Assembly (NCBI GenBank): GCA_026260175.1
Contig: JAKCWW010005927.1
Coordinates: forward strand, 1 to 34,093
Length of the DNA stretch: 34,093 nt
Reading direction: 5' to 3'
Source: Reticulitermes lucifugus
Taxonomy: Eukaryota > Arthropoda > Insecta > Blattodea > Rhinotermitidae
Shown: piece after piece, positions 10,534 to 21,604 of the stretch
How the letters are laid out: every line of letters starts with the position of its first letter
How positions within the stretch are numbered: position 1 is the first letter of the stretch
The notes under the pieces: generated by a model
What the model was told of the DNA's origin: nothing
What the model saw: the letters and a program-made list of their open reading frames with translations, nothing else
The model's database searches: none
Translations under genes and position numbers: made by a program

Positions 10534-12096
10534 TGGGCAGCATTTGATTCCAATTATATGAAAATTAACTTGTTGTTTGAAGGCAGCTTATTAACTCTTA
10601 ACATTTTAATTCCAATCTAGTATGTATGGAGTTAACACATCTGCAGTATTAACTTCATTAGAGTAACAGCCCATGTTTCAGTGGTTTAAAAAATATGCTT
10701 TATGAAGCTGTAGCAAGAATTTTTAAATGTTAAATTTGCTCAAGATATGTTAGCTCCATACTGAATGAGTACATTAATATATATGGGCAGACATAAGGAA
10801 CTCAGTAATCACATATAGTTCAAACTGCATATAATAATAACATACATGCATGAGCCTGGTGGAATGTGGCGTGATGGTCAGTTTTATTGCATAGTTTATT
10901 TTTTGCATTTACTGGGACTGTTTTATAATACAGGCAAATACAGAATATCAAAGCCTAGCTTCATTCTCTTCCACAATTGCCAAGTGATATGGTTAAGAAC
11001 AAATATCATTAATGTGGCTCAAAAGTTTTTCATCCATGCACCTTTTTGGAAACCCTATCCCATGAATAAGACACTGGACATGTGTAGTATTAAAATAGAA
11101 AGTGCTAATGGACCAGTAATCTTAATACTTTCTATATATTATGCATGCAGACTGAATGATTATATATTTATAAATAAGTACAGGTCATGTATATATTTTG
11201 CAGCAGAAACAAATAATAAAATAGCATTTGTATGTCATGGTTTATAGTACTGTATAACACTGCACTTTGTTCCATAAAATAATCACCTATCCTTAGTTCC
11301 TGTCAGCTGGCATTGCTCCAGAATTTACTTTTGGCCTTGGAGTGGCCCCTTTCATTGTTTCACATATTAATTATGCTGGGAGAGAAAAGATTATCCATGA
11401 GGCATTAATTTGTAAACATGTGTAAATACTGTTCAGCTATAGATCTTCAAAAATCTGTAAGTGGTCCAAGCATGGTCAAAAGTTGTGTATTTACATAAAT
11501 TGTGGATCAGTGTTTCATATTTCTCCATCAAGTCAATAGTTATGAGAATCGCCTCCCATGTGCATATGAGTCTTGATAACCCTTCCTTTGCAGTTATGTT
11601 CAACCATAGATTGGACTTGGCAGGGCTGGTTCCCAGTAGTACACATCGTTTGCCATTCTGTATGAATCAAACTGACAGTCAGTTTCAATTTGAAGCCTGG
11701 AAAGGGCCACTTCCTGTCTACAGTTCTGAATCCTAAATCTGTGAGGTGGAAGATCTCTGCTGACTAAATTGTCAAAATATGGCTTTTAAGGTTTTACCAT
11801 ATTGAGAATAATGAGCCTTATCATCAATAATTGAAGTATTCTCACACAATACAAGTTAACATTTGAAGTAGGCACTATTCAAGGAGTAAGTATTGCCCAC
11901 CCTCTGTATTCAGGTACTTAGTTTAGGCTGTTCTGACCCAATATATGAGTAAACATCTCATCAACAGAAATATTTATGACCATAACACAGCAAATTGTAG
12001 TTATGAATCATGATTGTTCTGTGCACTGAACACATGAAATTCTCTTGGTGTGACAGCAGTAAAGCAGTCATATGATAATATGTACCATTTCTTAGA
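10331..12096. other. Intergenic DNA, no supported gene
   Basis: It contains a C-run/CA/TA microsatellite (10486-10529) and otherwise AT-rich unique-looking sequence. The 133-codon open frame at 10846-11247 has no recognisable domain and AT-driven composition (many Ile, Asn, Lys and Tyr), so I do not call it a gene. Confidence 0.6.
10486..10529. repeat. C tract and (TA)n microsatellite
   Basis: A run of C (10486-10494), then CA and TA repeats to 10529. Confidence 0.93.
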
Positions 12097-12226
12097 ACAC
12101 AGCAAACCCTCACCATTCAGGGGGTTATGTTCTTAAAGAATGCTGAAAGTGGTGAGATTGTAGTGTGGGAAGTTAAGAGCTTATGGGAAGAATGGGATTA
12201 GGGCAACCAGAGGCACATGAAACATG

Positions 12227-12272
12227 ACTACTACTACTACTACTACTACTAATAATAATAATAATAATAATA
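12227..12272. repeat. (CTA)n-(ATA)n trinucleotide repeat
   Basis: ACT/CTA units to about 12250, then ATA units to about 12272, inside the transposon relic. Confidence 0.93.
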
Positions 12273-12369
12273 TGACATCAAGGAACTACAGAAAACAGTC
12301 ATATTGGGCACTGCACACATATTTCAGAAAGTATTGCTATGCTGTACAGTATCCAACATGCACTGATAC

Positions 12370-12660
12370 TAACAAAGATCTCTTTTTCAGCTGCATCTGA
12401 GATACTGTGGTAATACCTCTTGAATGTTGTGAACAGCTGCATGAATGTGGTGGTGGAGTTGGACAGATACTGAACTGGATATTCAGGTTGGCAAGATTAA
12501 GATCCTGCAGATGGCTTGGGGCATTATCAAGGACAAGGAGGACCTTGAATGATAGATTCTCGGACTTTGGTTACAGTTGTGAGATGAACCTTTACTAGCA
12601 TGGCTTTCTGCCTCACTGCAGCACCACTGATGTACAACCCTTTCTGTGCCTCATCTTCCA
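12370..12660 (-). pseudogene. Tigger-like DDE transposase remnant
   Basis: VLLVLDNAPSHLQDLNLAN is read from about 12545 and matches the LDNAPGH signature around the second catalytic Asp of the Tc1/mariner-pogo DDE domain. After a frame change, QLFTTFKRYY matches the downstream GVIATFKAYY region. Much of the central domain is deleted and the frame is broken. Confidence 0.65.
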
Positions 12661-12840
12661 GACCCCCCCCCCCTCACACACACATGCACACCTTTCCATC
12701 TTTTTGAGGAACTGGTTGTAACGAGTGCTCTGCAGGGATACAAACAGTGATCTTTGCAGCATTTCTTTTAACCACTGCTGTGGAACATTAATGTCCTTGC
12801 CTTTCTAACTTATCTAATTATAAAATTCCATATCAAACAA

Positions 12841-13866
12841 ATTAAAAGCAAGTTATAAGTATATCAGCACAGCCCTGAAACCACACAATTGGTTGTAAAT
12901 CAAAAGCATATTATGCAGTAAATTACACTGCAAAATGTATGGCCTTATCTTAAACAATGGAAAATTCTCATTAAATACACAACCATGCCTCAGTGTAAGT
13001 TCACTCTCTAAAGATTCTTGCGACAATCTGTTATATTAGTGAGGACCAAGTGTGACACCAGGGGTAATGTAAGGAAATATAATTTTTTTGAAGCATACAG
13101 GACATACTCTTTTTCAGTTAACCTGTTTCCATATGAATGCTACAATCCAAAGCAACTCACATTTTTGTATACAAATCAAGGATGATGAGATGTGTGAGGC
13201 ATGTGGCATACATGGGACAACTGAGAAATGCATACAAAGGTGTAGAGGAGAGGAGAATATTAACCGTTAGCAGATCGATTTAAATGGCAATTGTGTCTTT
13301 TGATGGCCTGAGCTTTTCTGTCTTAGTGTGGACATTTAAAACTGCTCCCCAAGTAAACAAACAGAGACCAGCATATGGCATGCTAGGCCATTCACCAGTA
13401 CATTTTGCAGACGAGTATGTGGTCTTGTAGGATGATAAAGATTTAAGTGGATTTTAAAGTATATGCAGGTGTGAGCTGCATTTATTTCGCATAGAATAAG
13501 TCCATGTGGTGTGCTCTTTTGAACATGGTAAGTGAACCTTCAGGTTCCGTAAAGGGCAGGGGAATTTGACCAGTTAAACAACTTTAGCTTCTCATAAAGG
13601 ACTTTGGTCTGCGGAGAAGTTGGTGAAGATGAACTTTTGGCTTTGATTGAACAAAGTGCTGGGATGGTCCCAGGTAATGTTTTAGTTATTTTTTTTTTTG
13701 TAATAAAGATTTCTGGTTGTGCACATCAGAATCAGTTGTGTGTAGGATGGAAATTAATATCACACAGTAAGTGACAAGTACCTGAAAGGAGTTTATCATT
13801 ATTAATTGTAAAGTTATTGTGATTATGCATGTGTTTTTCCCACTCAGTGTCAAGGTTATACTGGTG
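12841..13866. other. Spacer upstream of the TANGO2 start codon
   Basis: No gene is supported. A good splice donor, GTAAGTG, at 13528-13534 and possible acceptors (for example CACTCAG ending at about 13849) could belong to a noncoding 5' exon of TANGO2. The sequence alone cannot show it. Confidence 0.35.
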
Positions 13867-14008
13867 ATGTGCATCTTATTTCTTCACACTGACAACAGTC
13901 CAGGACCCAATAAGTTCAGACTGATTTTGGCTTCAAACAGAGATGAATATTACCATCGCCCTACTCAACAGGCTCATTTCTGGGATGAGGACCCTACTGT
14001 GATAGGAG
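13867..14008 (+). CDS. TANGO2: TANGO2 coding exon 1
   Basis: This exon encodes residues 1-47 plus one base. It carries the NRDE motif and AHFWDEDPTVIGG, where the second Gly is completed by the next exon. The donor is GTACTG. An in-frame Met 16 codons upstream (13819) would add a hydrophobic leader unlike the family and is not preferred. Confidence 0.92.
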
Positions 14009-15660
14009 GTACTGTTCAAGTGAGACCAGAATATTTTAGACACAGTGTAGAATGCACAGTAACCCTTTCATTGCACATCTCTTATACAGTATTTTATATC
14101 CAGTACAGAGTTTTACATTTTTGTGTGAAGTTTTTTGTACTGAAAGCCGGTATATTTGTTTTCTCAGTAACAGGATATACAATAAGTTTTCTCCAGAATA
14201 TTAACATTTGTGGTTTGTTCAAATGGTAACAGGATACATACAAAAAGAAATTTTAACCCATCAAGAAACATTTTTGCCCATGTATATGTGCATACAAAGT
14301 TCAAGTGCCGAATGAGAATTAACAGACTACTAATGTTGTGTTGACCCATAAATTCAGCATTATGTTGCTACGAAAAAGGCACTGGTACATTGAAAGTGTA
14401 ATTGTTTACAGGCTGAATTTTAATTACTTAACTGTAGGACCATTTAGAGGTTTTCCCAATCTTCTCTTTTCTTATGGCTGATATTTCAGAAAATTAGGGC
14501 TCATCCCATCACTGTGTTCTTTCAAATTTCTTCTGTATTGTTTCATAAATTCGCTTATTTTATACCTTCATATTTTTAGAGAATGAAAATGTGTATTTCA
14601 CAGTCATCATAAAACACATTTGTACTGACATCAGTCGTTCCTCAGTTTTTTTTATTGCCTATTCACTTCCTTTATAAACTAGGGAAACTAGGCTGAATAT
14701 GAATCAGTGTGTATATATACTTAATATTCAGACCCTTTACAATTGAGGAATATTTAAAACTGTTTGAAACATGTGATCATCTACAATGTAATAATACTGT
14801 ACATATAAACACAAAAGAAAAGAAACTGTGTATGAAATAAAATAAATAAATGAAAACACGCCAAAAAGTAATCTGCCCCTATCAGCAGCTATGGTCTGAT
14901 ATAATAGCAATAAGGACTGTGGTCACTGTACATTTTAGTGTGTGAAAAATAATTTTTCTTAATACAGTCTGGAAAATTTTGTTTTAATATGCCCATATAC
15001 TGATGTGTTTCATGAAATGTTCATTTCAGTAAAGAAGAAACTCTGCCCCACTGACTTTCGTGTTCTTTTAAACATAAAACTATTCACAGACTTACAGGAT
15101 ATCCAAGTTTAATGCTGTACATATTCCATACAGTGATCATATTGTATATATTTAATACCAACTAACTGCAATGATGTAACACCTGGCTGCTTAATCTCCT
15201 ACATGTTTCGGCTGTTAACAGCCATCTTCAGAGAGATGAGATGTACCTACATCAGTATAATTCCTTTGTGATAATTGTTCGCCTTGAGGATGGCTGTTAA
15301 CTGCCGAAACATGTAGGAGATTAAGCAGCACAATATTATAATATCATTATACATATTAAGTATGCAATTAGCTGGTATTAAATATGTACAACAGGATATG
15401 CAAGCTTTAAAGTATTGTATTTGGTCAGAGTGCAGTTGCTTTTTATATAATTTAAAATAACCTGCACCGAAACCAACTCTTTTATGGCAATAAGAACACA
15501 CCTGGAAAGAGCAGAAGAGAACAAATAATTTTATCAGGACATAAAAGGTGAACAACAGGGTGCCGGATAACTTTTTTTATCTTGAAGCAATTTGTTAAAG
15601 TATGACAAAACAAACACATACTCAGACATTATAACTTGAAAGGACAAAGGTTATCTTTCA

Positions 15661-15703
<43 letters not shown>

Positions 15704-18700
15704 ATATGCAAAGTAAACCTGTGTTCTTATTAATAATAAAGGTCGCGATCTAGAACCAGGGAGAGAAGGTGGCTCTTGGTTGGCTCTGTCAACACAAGGT
15801 CGCATTGCAGTGCTACTTAATGTGAAGGGTGAGAATATTCAAGATCCATCTCGCAACATTGGGAGAGGTTGCATTGTGGCTGATTTTGTAACCGACAAAC
15901 AGCATGAGACATATGAAGAATATCTTGAAAAACTTTCAAAAAATGGTCATAAATACAACCCCTTCAATTTCATCAGTATTGTCATTAGGTAAGATTTTAG
16001 TCAATGACAACACATGTCAAAACTAAGATAAATGTATGAGATTTGAAGTTCTCACTGCAGTGAAAATTATGATTGTGGTCTTCTAGGTTATGACAAGTGT
16101 ACATTCATAGACTGTGTATATCATGTACAGACCTAATCAAATTCAGCAAAAGGCACTAAATTGTTCATGGCTGAATACAGTGCAGTTTGTTTTACTGTGA
16201 ATATATATACACTTGAGTGTTGTTCTTGTGAATGTTTAATTCCTATAGCTCGAGTAGATGAGCGACTGTTAGCATCTCAAGAAGGGCTTGGTTCCATGGA
16301 ATTAGTTAATATGCTTAAAAAATCAACTTATCTGCAATGTTTACTCATGGTATGTCATGGAATCAAAGTGTGGACTTAAATGAACCTAACCTCAAAATTG
16401 GTGGCATTACTTCTATGTAAGATAGAATGAATTTACTTTCTGAACACCACATGAATGTTATACCACTATGGGTCTGCCAGGTGGGCTGTGCTTTAGGGAC
16501 CATGTCTGCCAAAAGGAGGTACAACTGGCATTAAGGTACAAGACATTTTACCTGTCACAGTTGGAGCAGTGGCAGATAAGTTGGACCCTAATCAACAAAA
16601 TGACTCATGGTGAATCATTAGTCAGGTTATGTAAGCATCAAATTTAAGGAAAAAACATCATCTTGCATTCGAGTAAATACGATATTTTTGGATATGTCTC
16701 AAGATACAAATGTCATACAACTAGCTCCAGTGATTAATTAGTTACTGCCAAAAAAATGAAAAGCTAAGTGTAGGGTTTCTCCAGCTTTCATGTTCTTTCA
16801 TATTCTACAAGAATATGACTACAAGAAAAGTTGCATATGTTCTGAAGCCTCATTAACTAACTAACTAACTAACTAACTCCATGGAGCACAGTCCTTCTAA
16901 GAAGCTAATATTTCCTCAGCTAGTCAAGAAATTTCCCACATGTTATGGAACCCAAAGGTTCATTACTGTGTTCACAAAAGCCTGCCACTTGTCCCTATCC
17001 TGAGCCCCCCCCCCCCACCTATTTCTTGAAGACAATCCTGTCAATACCTCAACAATTCCCTGGCCACTGCCTTAAGTGACGCTGACCTATACATGCTCAT
17101 CATGTTCCACATGCCAAATCTCGTGTCCCTTTTTCAAATCTTACACCCTTCTAAAAAAAATCTGTCTAGATCCAAAGCTGTGTGTTCCATTTTGTAACTT
17201 GTTATGCTTTTATGGGGAGAGGTTGTTAGCCCCTCACCCAACTCCCCATACTGGAGGACTACCCCTTGTCAGCTGTCCGTGACTACATGTTTAATATATT
17301 CGCAGCTACCCTCCACATCTGGAGGCAGTCTCCTCAAACCGCAACCTGAGGGCATGACATGCCATGGTGACAAGGACCCACTTCTCACACCCTCAGACTG
17401 ACATTAAAAATGCATTACCTCTGTTGGCTGTATAGGTATACACAGTGCATTATAATGAACTGAACATGAAACACATGACAAGGTGATAACAAGAGTGGCC
17501 TACCATTAGTGACTTTCTCAAAATCCATGACATTTATACCTCAGATCAGATACGACACATATACCTCATGGATAGCCTACGCAGCATCCTATTCAGTGGG
17601 TACCAGGAGCTCATCCAATGGGGGAAGGCGGCTGAAGGCATGAGGCTGACACTGACTTCCATGCAGTGCTGAGGTTAAGAATGAGCGCAGCTATACCTCC
17701 ATCCTTCCCGTATGCGTTCATGGTGTGCACAGGCACACATTTACTTCATTAGTAGCTGCAGCATTCATTTGAGACAATTTCCTCTCAGGTTAATACTTAA
17801 CCGCAGTAAGCCCAAACATAAAATCAGGCCTTTAAAGCAAACTGAATAAAGCAGATGGAAATATTTGTATAATACAAGTGCTGTATACAGACTTCCACAT
17901 GTTATTACTCTTTAAAGTAAGTGCCTTACAGAGGTTTATCGAAACCTGTTGAGTCGGAAGATAAGTGTTAAACCCCATTTACACCTTCAAAGTAAAGTGG
18001 CTTTCAAAACAATAAATACTCAGAATGGAGAAAACAAGTCCAGTTTTTCTTCATTATGTTGAAAAACACAAACAACGTTTTCCTAATATATAATGAAATA
18101 TTGTTTTAGTTCCAAGGAAATCAAGGTGCAGCAGTGCTCTAACGCTTCTGGATGTAAGAGCCAGCCAGAAAACGTTGGCTCTGGAGCAAAAGGATGGGGA
18201 AACTCTATTCTTGATCGTCCCTTTTGCAAGGTGAACGCTGGTATTTCTCGTCTTAAGGATATTGTGGAGACTTACGGGAAAACAGAAGATAAGAATATCT
18301 TGGTTCAAGAGTTGCTGTCACTGCTTAAGTGGAACAAGAGGTTAGGATCAATATTAGACTATTTTAAATACGCAAGTTTTAGGATTTCGCAGTGACGTAG
18401 TTGAAGTCTCCGTTCTTCTGGTATATGATCCCACGTCACTGGGTGACAGGTGCTGGACATTTCAAGGCAGCATGGTGGTCATATTTTCAAGGGTCAAAAA
18501 CCCCCAGTGAAATATCTTCCAAGACCCAAGAAGTCCAATGAAGATATTTCACTGGACATTTTGATCCTTGAAGATGAGGTCACCACACTGTGTGAAAACA
18601 TCAGGCACTGATCACCCAGTGATGTGGTGCAATGTACCACAAGTATGGAGACCTATTTTAAAGACGTAGATTTGCTTTTATAACTCTACCTAGAATCTGC

Positions 18701-20431
18701 TCACATCATTCATAAACTAGAAATGATTGAACACAAACACAAGATTTTGTTTTTAGTACCACTAGCTTTAAGGAAATGTGATGAGCCATATTAACTCTTT
18801 GTGGTTTACTTTTTACTTCCCTTTTCCACATTTGTTTCTGGTCCAAATTGAATGTTTAGAGACGAATGTTATGCTCACTTTAACCATGTCACACCTCTTG
18901 TAACACGGGCAAGAAGAAAACAATATTTTAATGTCACATCCAGTTTGACCATTCATTCATTCATTTTACCTTCCATAAATCTACAGATATGGAAACAGTC
19001 ATACAACATATAAAGGATATAAACACTAAATTGAGGACATATCTACATATACATACAATAGAAAGCAAAGCACTTGTCATATCATCAGTCACAATGTTTA
19101 TCATGCCAACACATTGAACCACTAAAATGTGCATTAGAAATTGAAGAAAATCTCATCATTAATCTGAATGTTTGATATGACTGTTCTTCCAAAAATAAAG
19201 AAATGGATGTTGCTGGATGACTGACGTCATACATTCCACATACTGAAGGCAGCACCAGTAAAGGTGGTAATTTATGGTGTGTAGGAACTTGTTCCCACAC
19301 ATAAAGAGTATGCTGTGTATCAGTATCTCTTTTAACAGGTACCACTAAAGGATTTAATATTTACACTGAAAATGTGTTTAGATGCATTAAAAAGTATCAT
19401 GCCCGTAGACTACTATTTATGCTCTACAAACGTGCCATATTATTGCAGAAATTAGAAAAGGTTCAGAGTGTGCAAACAAATTTGGCAGGTCAAAATCTGT
19501 GTGTGAGAAGTCCAGAAACTTTAAGCTACAGATGTTACGTCACACACACCTGTAGTTTGTTTACAAAACAGACTTATGATAGAAATTGCTCATACCACTA
19601 TTTAAGATGCAGATGAGGTGAGGCTTGGCAGTTACTTCGTAGGAACTGTATCAAACCTTGGTATGTATATTGACACAATGCGGATTACACAAGCCTGAAA
19701 TTTATTTATTTTATATATTGTCTACAAACAGCCATCTTCCTGATCCTGAACTGCAACGACGACTGATTAATCAGACTCCTTGTATAGTGGAGAAGAATAG
19801 CACAGTGTTTGTCAATATTCCAGAACAAGGATATGGTACCAGGTAAGTCAGTCTGACTTTTTCATGCTTTAAAGGATTAAATGTGGGGGAGGGTAGTCAA
19901 AATTGTACTTAAATGTGGTTCTGCATACAAATGACAGCGTGATAATAGATCAGCCAGCAGTGTTCAAGTGATTGAGATGTCAGCCACTTGAAATTTTATC
20001 GTGTTGCATGCAAGTGCTCCTTCTACAAGTATTTTTTAGTGCCTGAAGATGGCTTTTAGCTGAAACTGAAACATGTCACGCAATATACAATACACTGCAA
20101 AAGTGTAGTTGTGATTGACTACCCCTCTTCCACTTTTTTTAAACAAATCCATAAACATGTAACATGACTGACATATATATGAAGTTAATCACTGTATCAT
20201 GTGGAGTGAGATAATACTGTATGTGTCCAGGAAGTTTAATGTTATGAAAATGTTCGTTGTAATGCCCATTTAATATCACTGTATCTCTCCTGTTTCAGAA
20301 CCCACAGTATTATACTGATTGATGGTCAAGGACAAGTAGATTTTATGGAATGGACCATGAAGGAGCCCGTTGATCCATTGAACCCAACATGGATATCTGT
20401 GAATCATACCTTTCAGTTGGAGGACTGTTAA
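13867..20431 (+). CDS. TANGO2: TANGO2 (transport and Golgi organization 2), five exons, complete
   Basis: The joined exons 13867-14008, 15742-15988, 18110-18340, 19732-19842 and 20299-20431 encode 287 residues (human about 276). All introns are GT-AG with phases 1, 2, 2 and 2. The N-terminus MCILFLHTD and the NRDE motif (residues 24-27 in ASNRDEYYHRP) define the NRDE/TANGO2 family. GREGGSWLALSTQGRIAVLL, GWGNSILDRPFCKV and the C-terminal GYGTRTHSIILIDGQGQVDF align with the conserved blocks. The family is implicated in Golgi organization, lipid or haem handling and mitochondrial metabolism, but its biochemistry is debated. The start is chosen because family members begin MC. It converges with FANCD2. 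Confidence 0.94.
15186..15329. repeat. Foldback element with 41-bp near-perfect arms
   Basis: Arms 15186-15226 and 15289-15329 are reverse complements at 40 of 41 positions, around a 62-bp centre. The inner edge carries GTTAACAGCCATC. A related string occurs at about 20043-20078 (GAAGATGGC, then GAAACATGT). Confidence 0.9.
15660..15703. repeat. (TA)n-(CA)n microsatellite
   Basis: TA units to 15679 then CA units to 15703, ending 39 bp before TANGO2 exon 2. Confidence 0.94.
15742..15988 (+). CDS. TANGO2: TANGO2 coding exon 2
   Basis: This exon encodes residues 48-129 plus two bases. It includes GREGGSWLALSTQGRIAVLL and ends NPFNFISIVI. The acceptor TAATAATAAAG has a poor pyrimidine tract, directly after a TA/CA microsatellite. 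The donor is GTAAGA. Confidence 0.93.
16856..17400 (+). repeat. Interspersed repeat with decayed peptide coding
   Basis: It begins with an AACT tetranucleotide run (16856-16879). Broken frames then read LTPWSTVLL, FPQLVKKFPTCYGTQRFITV and, near 17230-17390, LSAVRDYMFNIFAATLHI. I recall closely similar peptides as a very abundant predicted ORF in arthropod, notably cockroach, genomes, likely a LINE or retro-element UTR. A second fragment with TPWSRVIIEKLS is on the minus strand at 21605-21735. Family name unknown. Confidence 0.55.
17600..17740 (+). repeat. SINE body fragment
   Basis: GCTGAGGTTAAGAATGAG (about 17671) followed by AGCTATACCTCC and TATGCGTTCATGG matches the 3' bodies at about 738-795 and, reversed, at 21337-21440. 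The tRNA-like head is not evident, so it is probably 5'-truncated. Confidence 0.6.
18110..18340 (+). CDS. TANGO2: TANGO2 coding exon 3
   Basis: This exon encodes residues 130-206 plus two bases. It reads SSKEIKVQQCSNASG after joining, then KGWGNSILDRPFCKV and LVQELLSLLKWNK. The acceptor is TTGTTTTAG and the donor GTTAGG. Confidence 0.93.
18341..19731 (+). other. TANGO2: TANGO2 intron 3
   Basis: The foldback at 18406-18652 is the only recognised element. The rest (18653-19731) shows no exon or transposon that I can support. Confidence 0.65.
18406..18652. repeat. Foldback element with about 113-bp arms
   Basis: GTCTCC at 18406 pairs with GGAGAC ending at 18652. The arms meet near CAGTGAAATATCTTC (about 18505-18519) and GAAGATATTTCACTG (about 18540-18554). 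I estimate about 78% pairing by eye. It lies 66 bp after TANGO2 exon 3. Confidence 0.85.
19732..19842 (+). CDS. TANGO2: TANGO2 coding exon 4
   Basis: This exon encodes residues 207-243 plus two bases: SHLPDPELQRRLINQTPCIV and the conserved PEQGYGT. The donor is GTAAGT. Confidence 0.93.
19885..20131. repeat. Possible MITE or foldback with short inverted ends
   Basis: GGGGGAGGGTAGTCAA (19885-19900) faces TTGACTACCCCTCTTCC-type sequence at about 20114-20131, about 245 bp apart in TANGO2 intron 4. The centre carries CCTGAAGATGGC, then GAAACATGT, resembling the 15186-15329 arms. Confidence 0.45.
20299..20431 (+). CDS. TANGO2: TANGO2 coding exon 5 and stop
   Basis: This exon encodes residues 244-287: RTHSIILIDGQGQVDFMEW then a short C-terminus ending TFQLEDC and TAA at 20429-20431. 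The acceptor CTCCTGTTTCAG is strong. Confidence 0.93.
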
Positions 20432-20440
20432 TGTAGTCAT

Positions 20441-20446
20441 AATAAA
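20441..20446 (+). promoter_or_regulatory. TANGO2: Poly(A) signal of TANGO2
   Basis: AATAAA begins 10 bases after the stop codon, which would give a very short 3' UTR. Other sites downstream may also be used. Confidence 0.65.
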
Positions 20447-21324
20447 GACAACAAAATAATATTCTCTTGGCCTATGACAAATATGTATTGTACAAACCAG
20501 TAACATTCAGTTATAAAAAAAAAGTATCTAAACCATTCAATTTGTAATACATTACATCACAGAACTTTGCGGTTCATGGTTGAGTCAGTGAGGTGTAGAT
20601 CACAATGCTGCTGGTCTCTTTGTGTGACCGAACCAAAGACATCTCCAGTAATGCCTCTTGGCAGTTCTGCATCAAATGTCTCTGATAAAACCTGTAAAGA
20701 AACAAGACTAGAAAGGGTGTTTCCCACAACATGCTATGAAAATTCCCAATGACACTTCTCACAGTTTAAATTTGATTATAATCTTAACTAAAAAAATTGG
20801 TTTAACAGTTTGTGCACTGACACCAGGTCACAGTTCTTGAGAACTCAGTGTGTAGAAATTCTCATGACTATATGGAGAGGTTCACAATAGCTTGCCACTA
20901 TTGTACATCATGGGCCAGATGAATTCAGTTACCATCCTCATGCCCTACTACCTTGACCCTTTCAGGACCACCCCAGAATATACAGTACTTGTCTTCACTT
21001 TGTTACTGATGTCTTTACATTGATAATGAATACATTTATGTTATTTGTTCTTTGAATATTTGAATGTGGAGGCACCTGGAGGAATGGAGATACAGTTCCA
21101 TTCATTCTTAACCTATGCACTAGATGGGAGTTAGTAGTCAGTTTCATGCCTCTGGTACCTACTGAACAGGAGGTTGGATGGGCTGCAGAACTGGTTTGGA
21201 CAAAATGGACAGAAAAATAAAAAACTCTTGCCCTTGCCAGGAATCAAACGATGCTTCCTTGCACAGACTACACTAAACATGATTGAGGCAGTATGTTCAC
21301 CTGAAACATTGGAAAACTCATCTA
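20447..21324. other. TANGO2-FANCD2 spacer, left part
   Basis: The convergent 3' ends are about 1.6 kb apart. A string near 21280-21315 (ATTGAGGCAGTATGTTCACC, then GAAACATTGG) resembles the right arm of the foldback at 28486-28565. No gene is supported. Confidence 0.5.
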
Positions 21325-21581
21325 CCACATGGTGTAAAAGTAAAGTTTTCCCTATAACAGGCCATGAAGGCCCAAAGGGGGAGTTGAGGTATAGCTCTAC
21401 TCTTTCTTGACCCCGGCGCTAGTTGGGGGTGGGTGGTCAGCACCACGCNNNNNNNNNNNNNNNNNNNNNNNNNNNNNNNNNNNNNNNNNNNNNNNNNNNN
21501 NNNNNATTCGATCCCCGGACCGTCCAGCCCGTAGCGAGTCTCTATACCGACTACGCTATCCCGGCCCCTCCACATGGTGTA
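21325..21581 (-). repeat. tRNA-derived SINE with target-site duplication, containing an assembly gap
   Basis: CCACATGGTGTA occurs at 21325-21336 and again at 21570-21581, a 12-bp target-site duplication. Read on the minus strand from 21569, the element has an A-box-like TAGCGTAGTCGGTA and a B-box-like GGGGATCGAAT. It then has 57 N and a body shared with the copies at 579-835 and 17600-17740. The tail is near 21337. This is the best-defined transposed copy here. Confidence 0.85.
21449..21505. other. Assembly gap (57 N)
   Basis: A run of N inside the SINE at 21337-21569. Frames crossing it are meaningless. Confidence 0.99.
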
Positions 21582-21604
21582 GAAATCCAAAATACGACCA
21601 TCAA

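Larger units (their letters stand above)
12097..12840 (-). mobile_element. Decayed pogo/Tigger-like DNA transposon
   Basis: Minus-strand peptides recall this superfamily in the expected order. First comes a possible DNA-binding piece (GLYISGAAVRQKAMLV, about 12650-12600), then a DDE-domain signature (12545-12400). At the left, CCCTCACCATTCAGGGGGTT (about 12108-12127) resembles a terminal region of such elements. The middle of the transposase is missing. I could not find the right end, so boundaries are approximate. Confidence 0.55.
14009..15741 (+). other. TANGO2: TANGO2 intron 1
   Basis: It contains the 41-bp-arm foldback (15186-15329) and a TA/CA microsatellite (15660-15703) against the exon 2 acceptor. 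No other feature is seen. Confidence 0.7.
15989..18109 (+). other. TANGO2: TANGO2 intron 2, repeat-bearing
   Basis: It holds a peptide-like interspersed repeat (16856-17400) and a SINE body (about 17600-17740). The rest is unremarkable. Confidence 0.7.

Noticed and set aside
10846..11247. 133-codon plus-strand open frame
   Set aside because: It lies in AT-rich intergenic DNA. The composition looks like chance, no motif is recognised and there is no splice or homology support.
13819..13866. Upstream in-frame Met that would extend TANGO2 by 16 residues
   Set aside because: Family members start with MC directly before the NRDE region. The extension is hydrophobic and not family-like.
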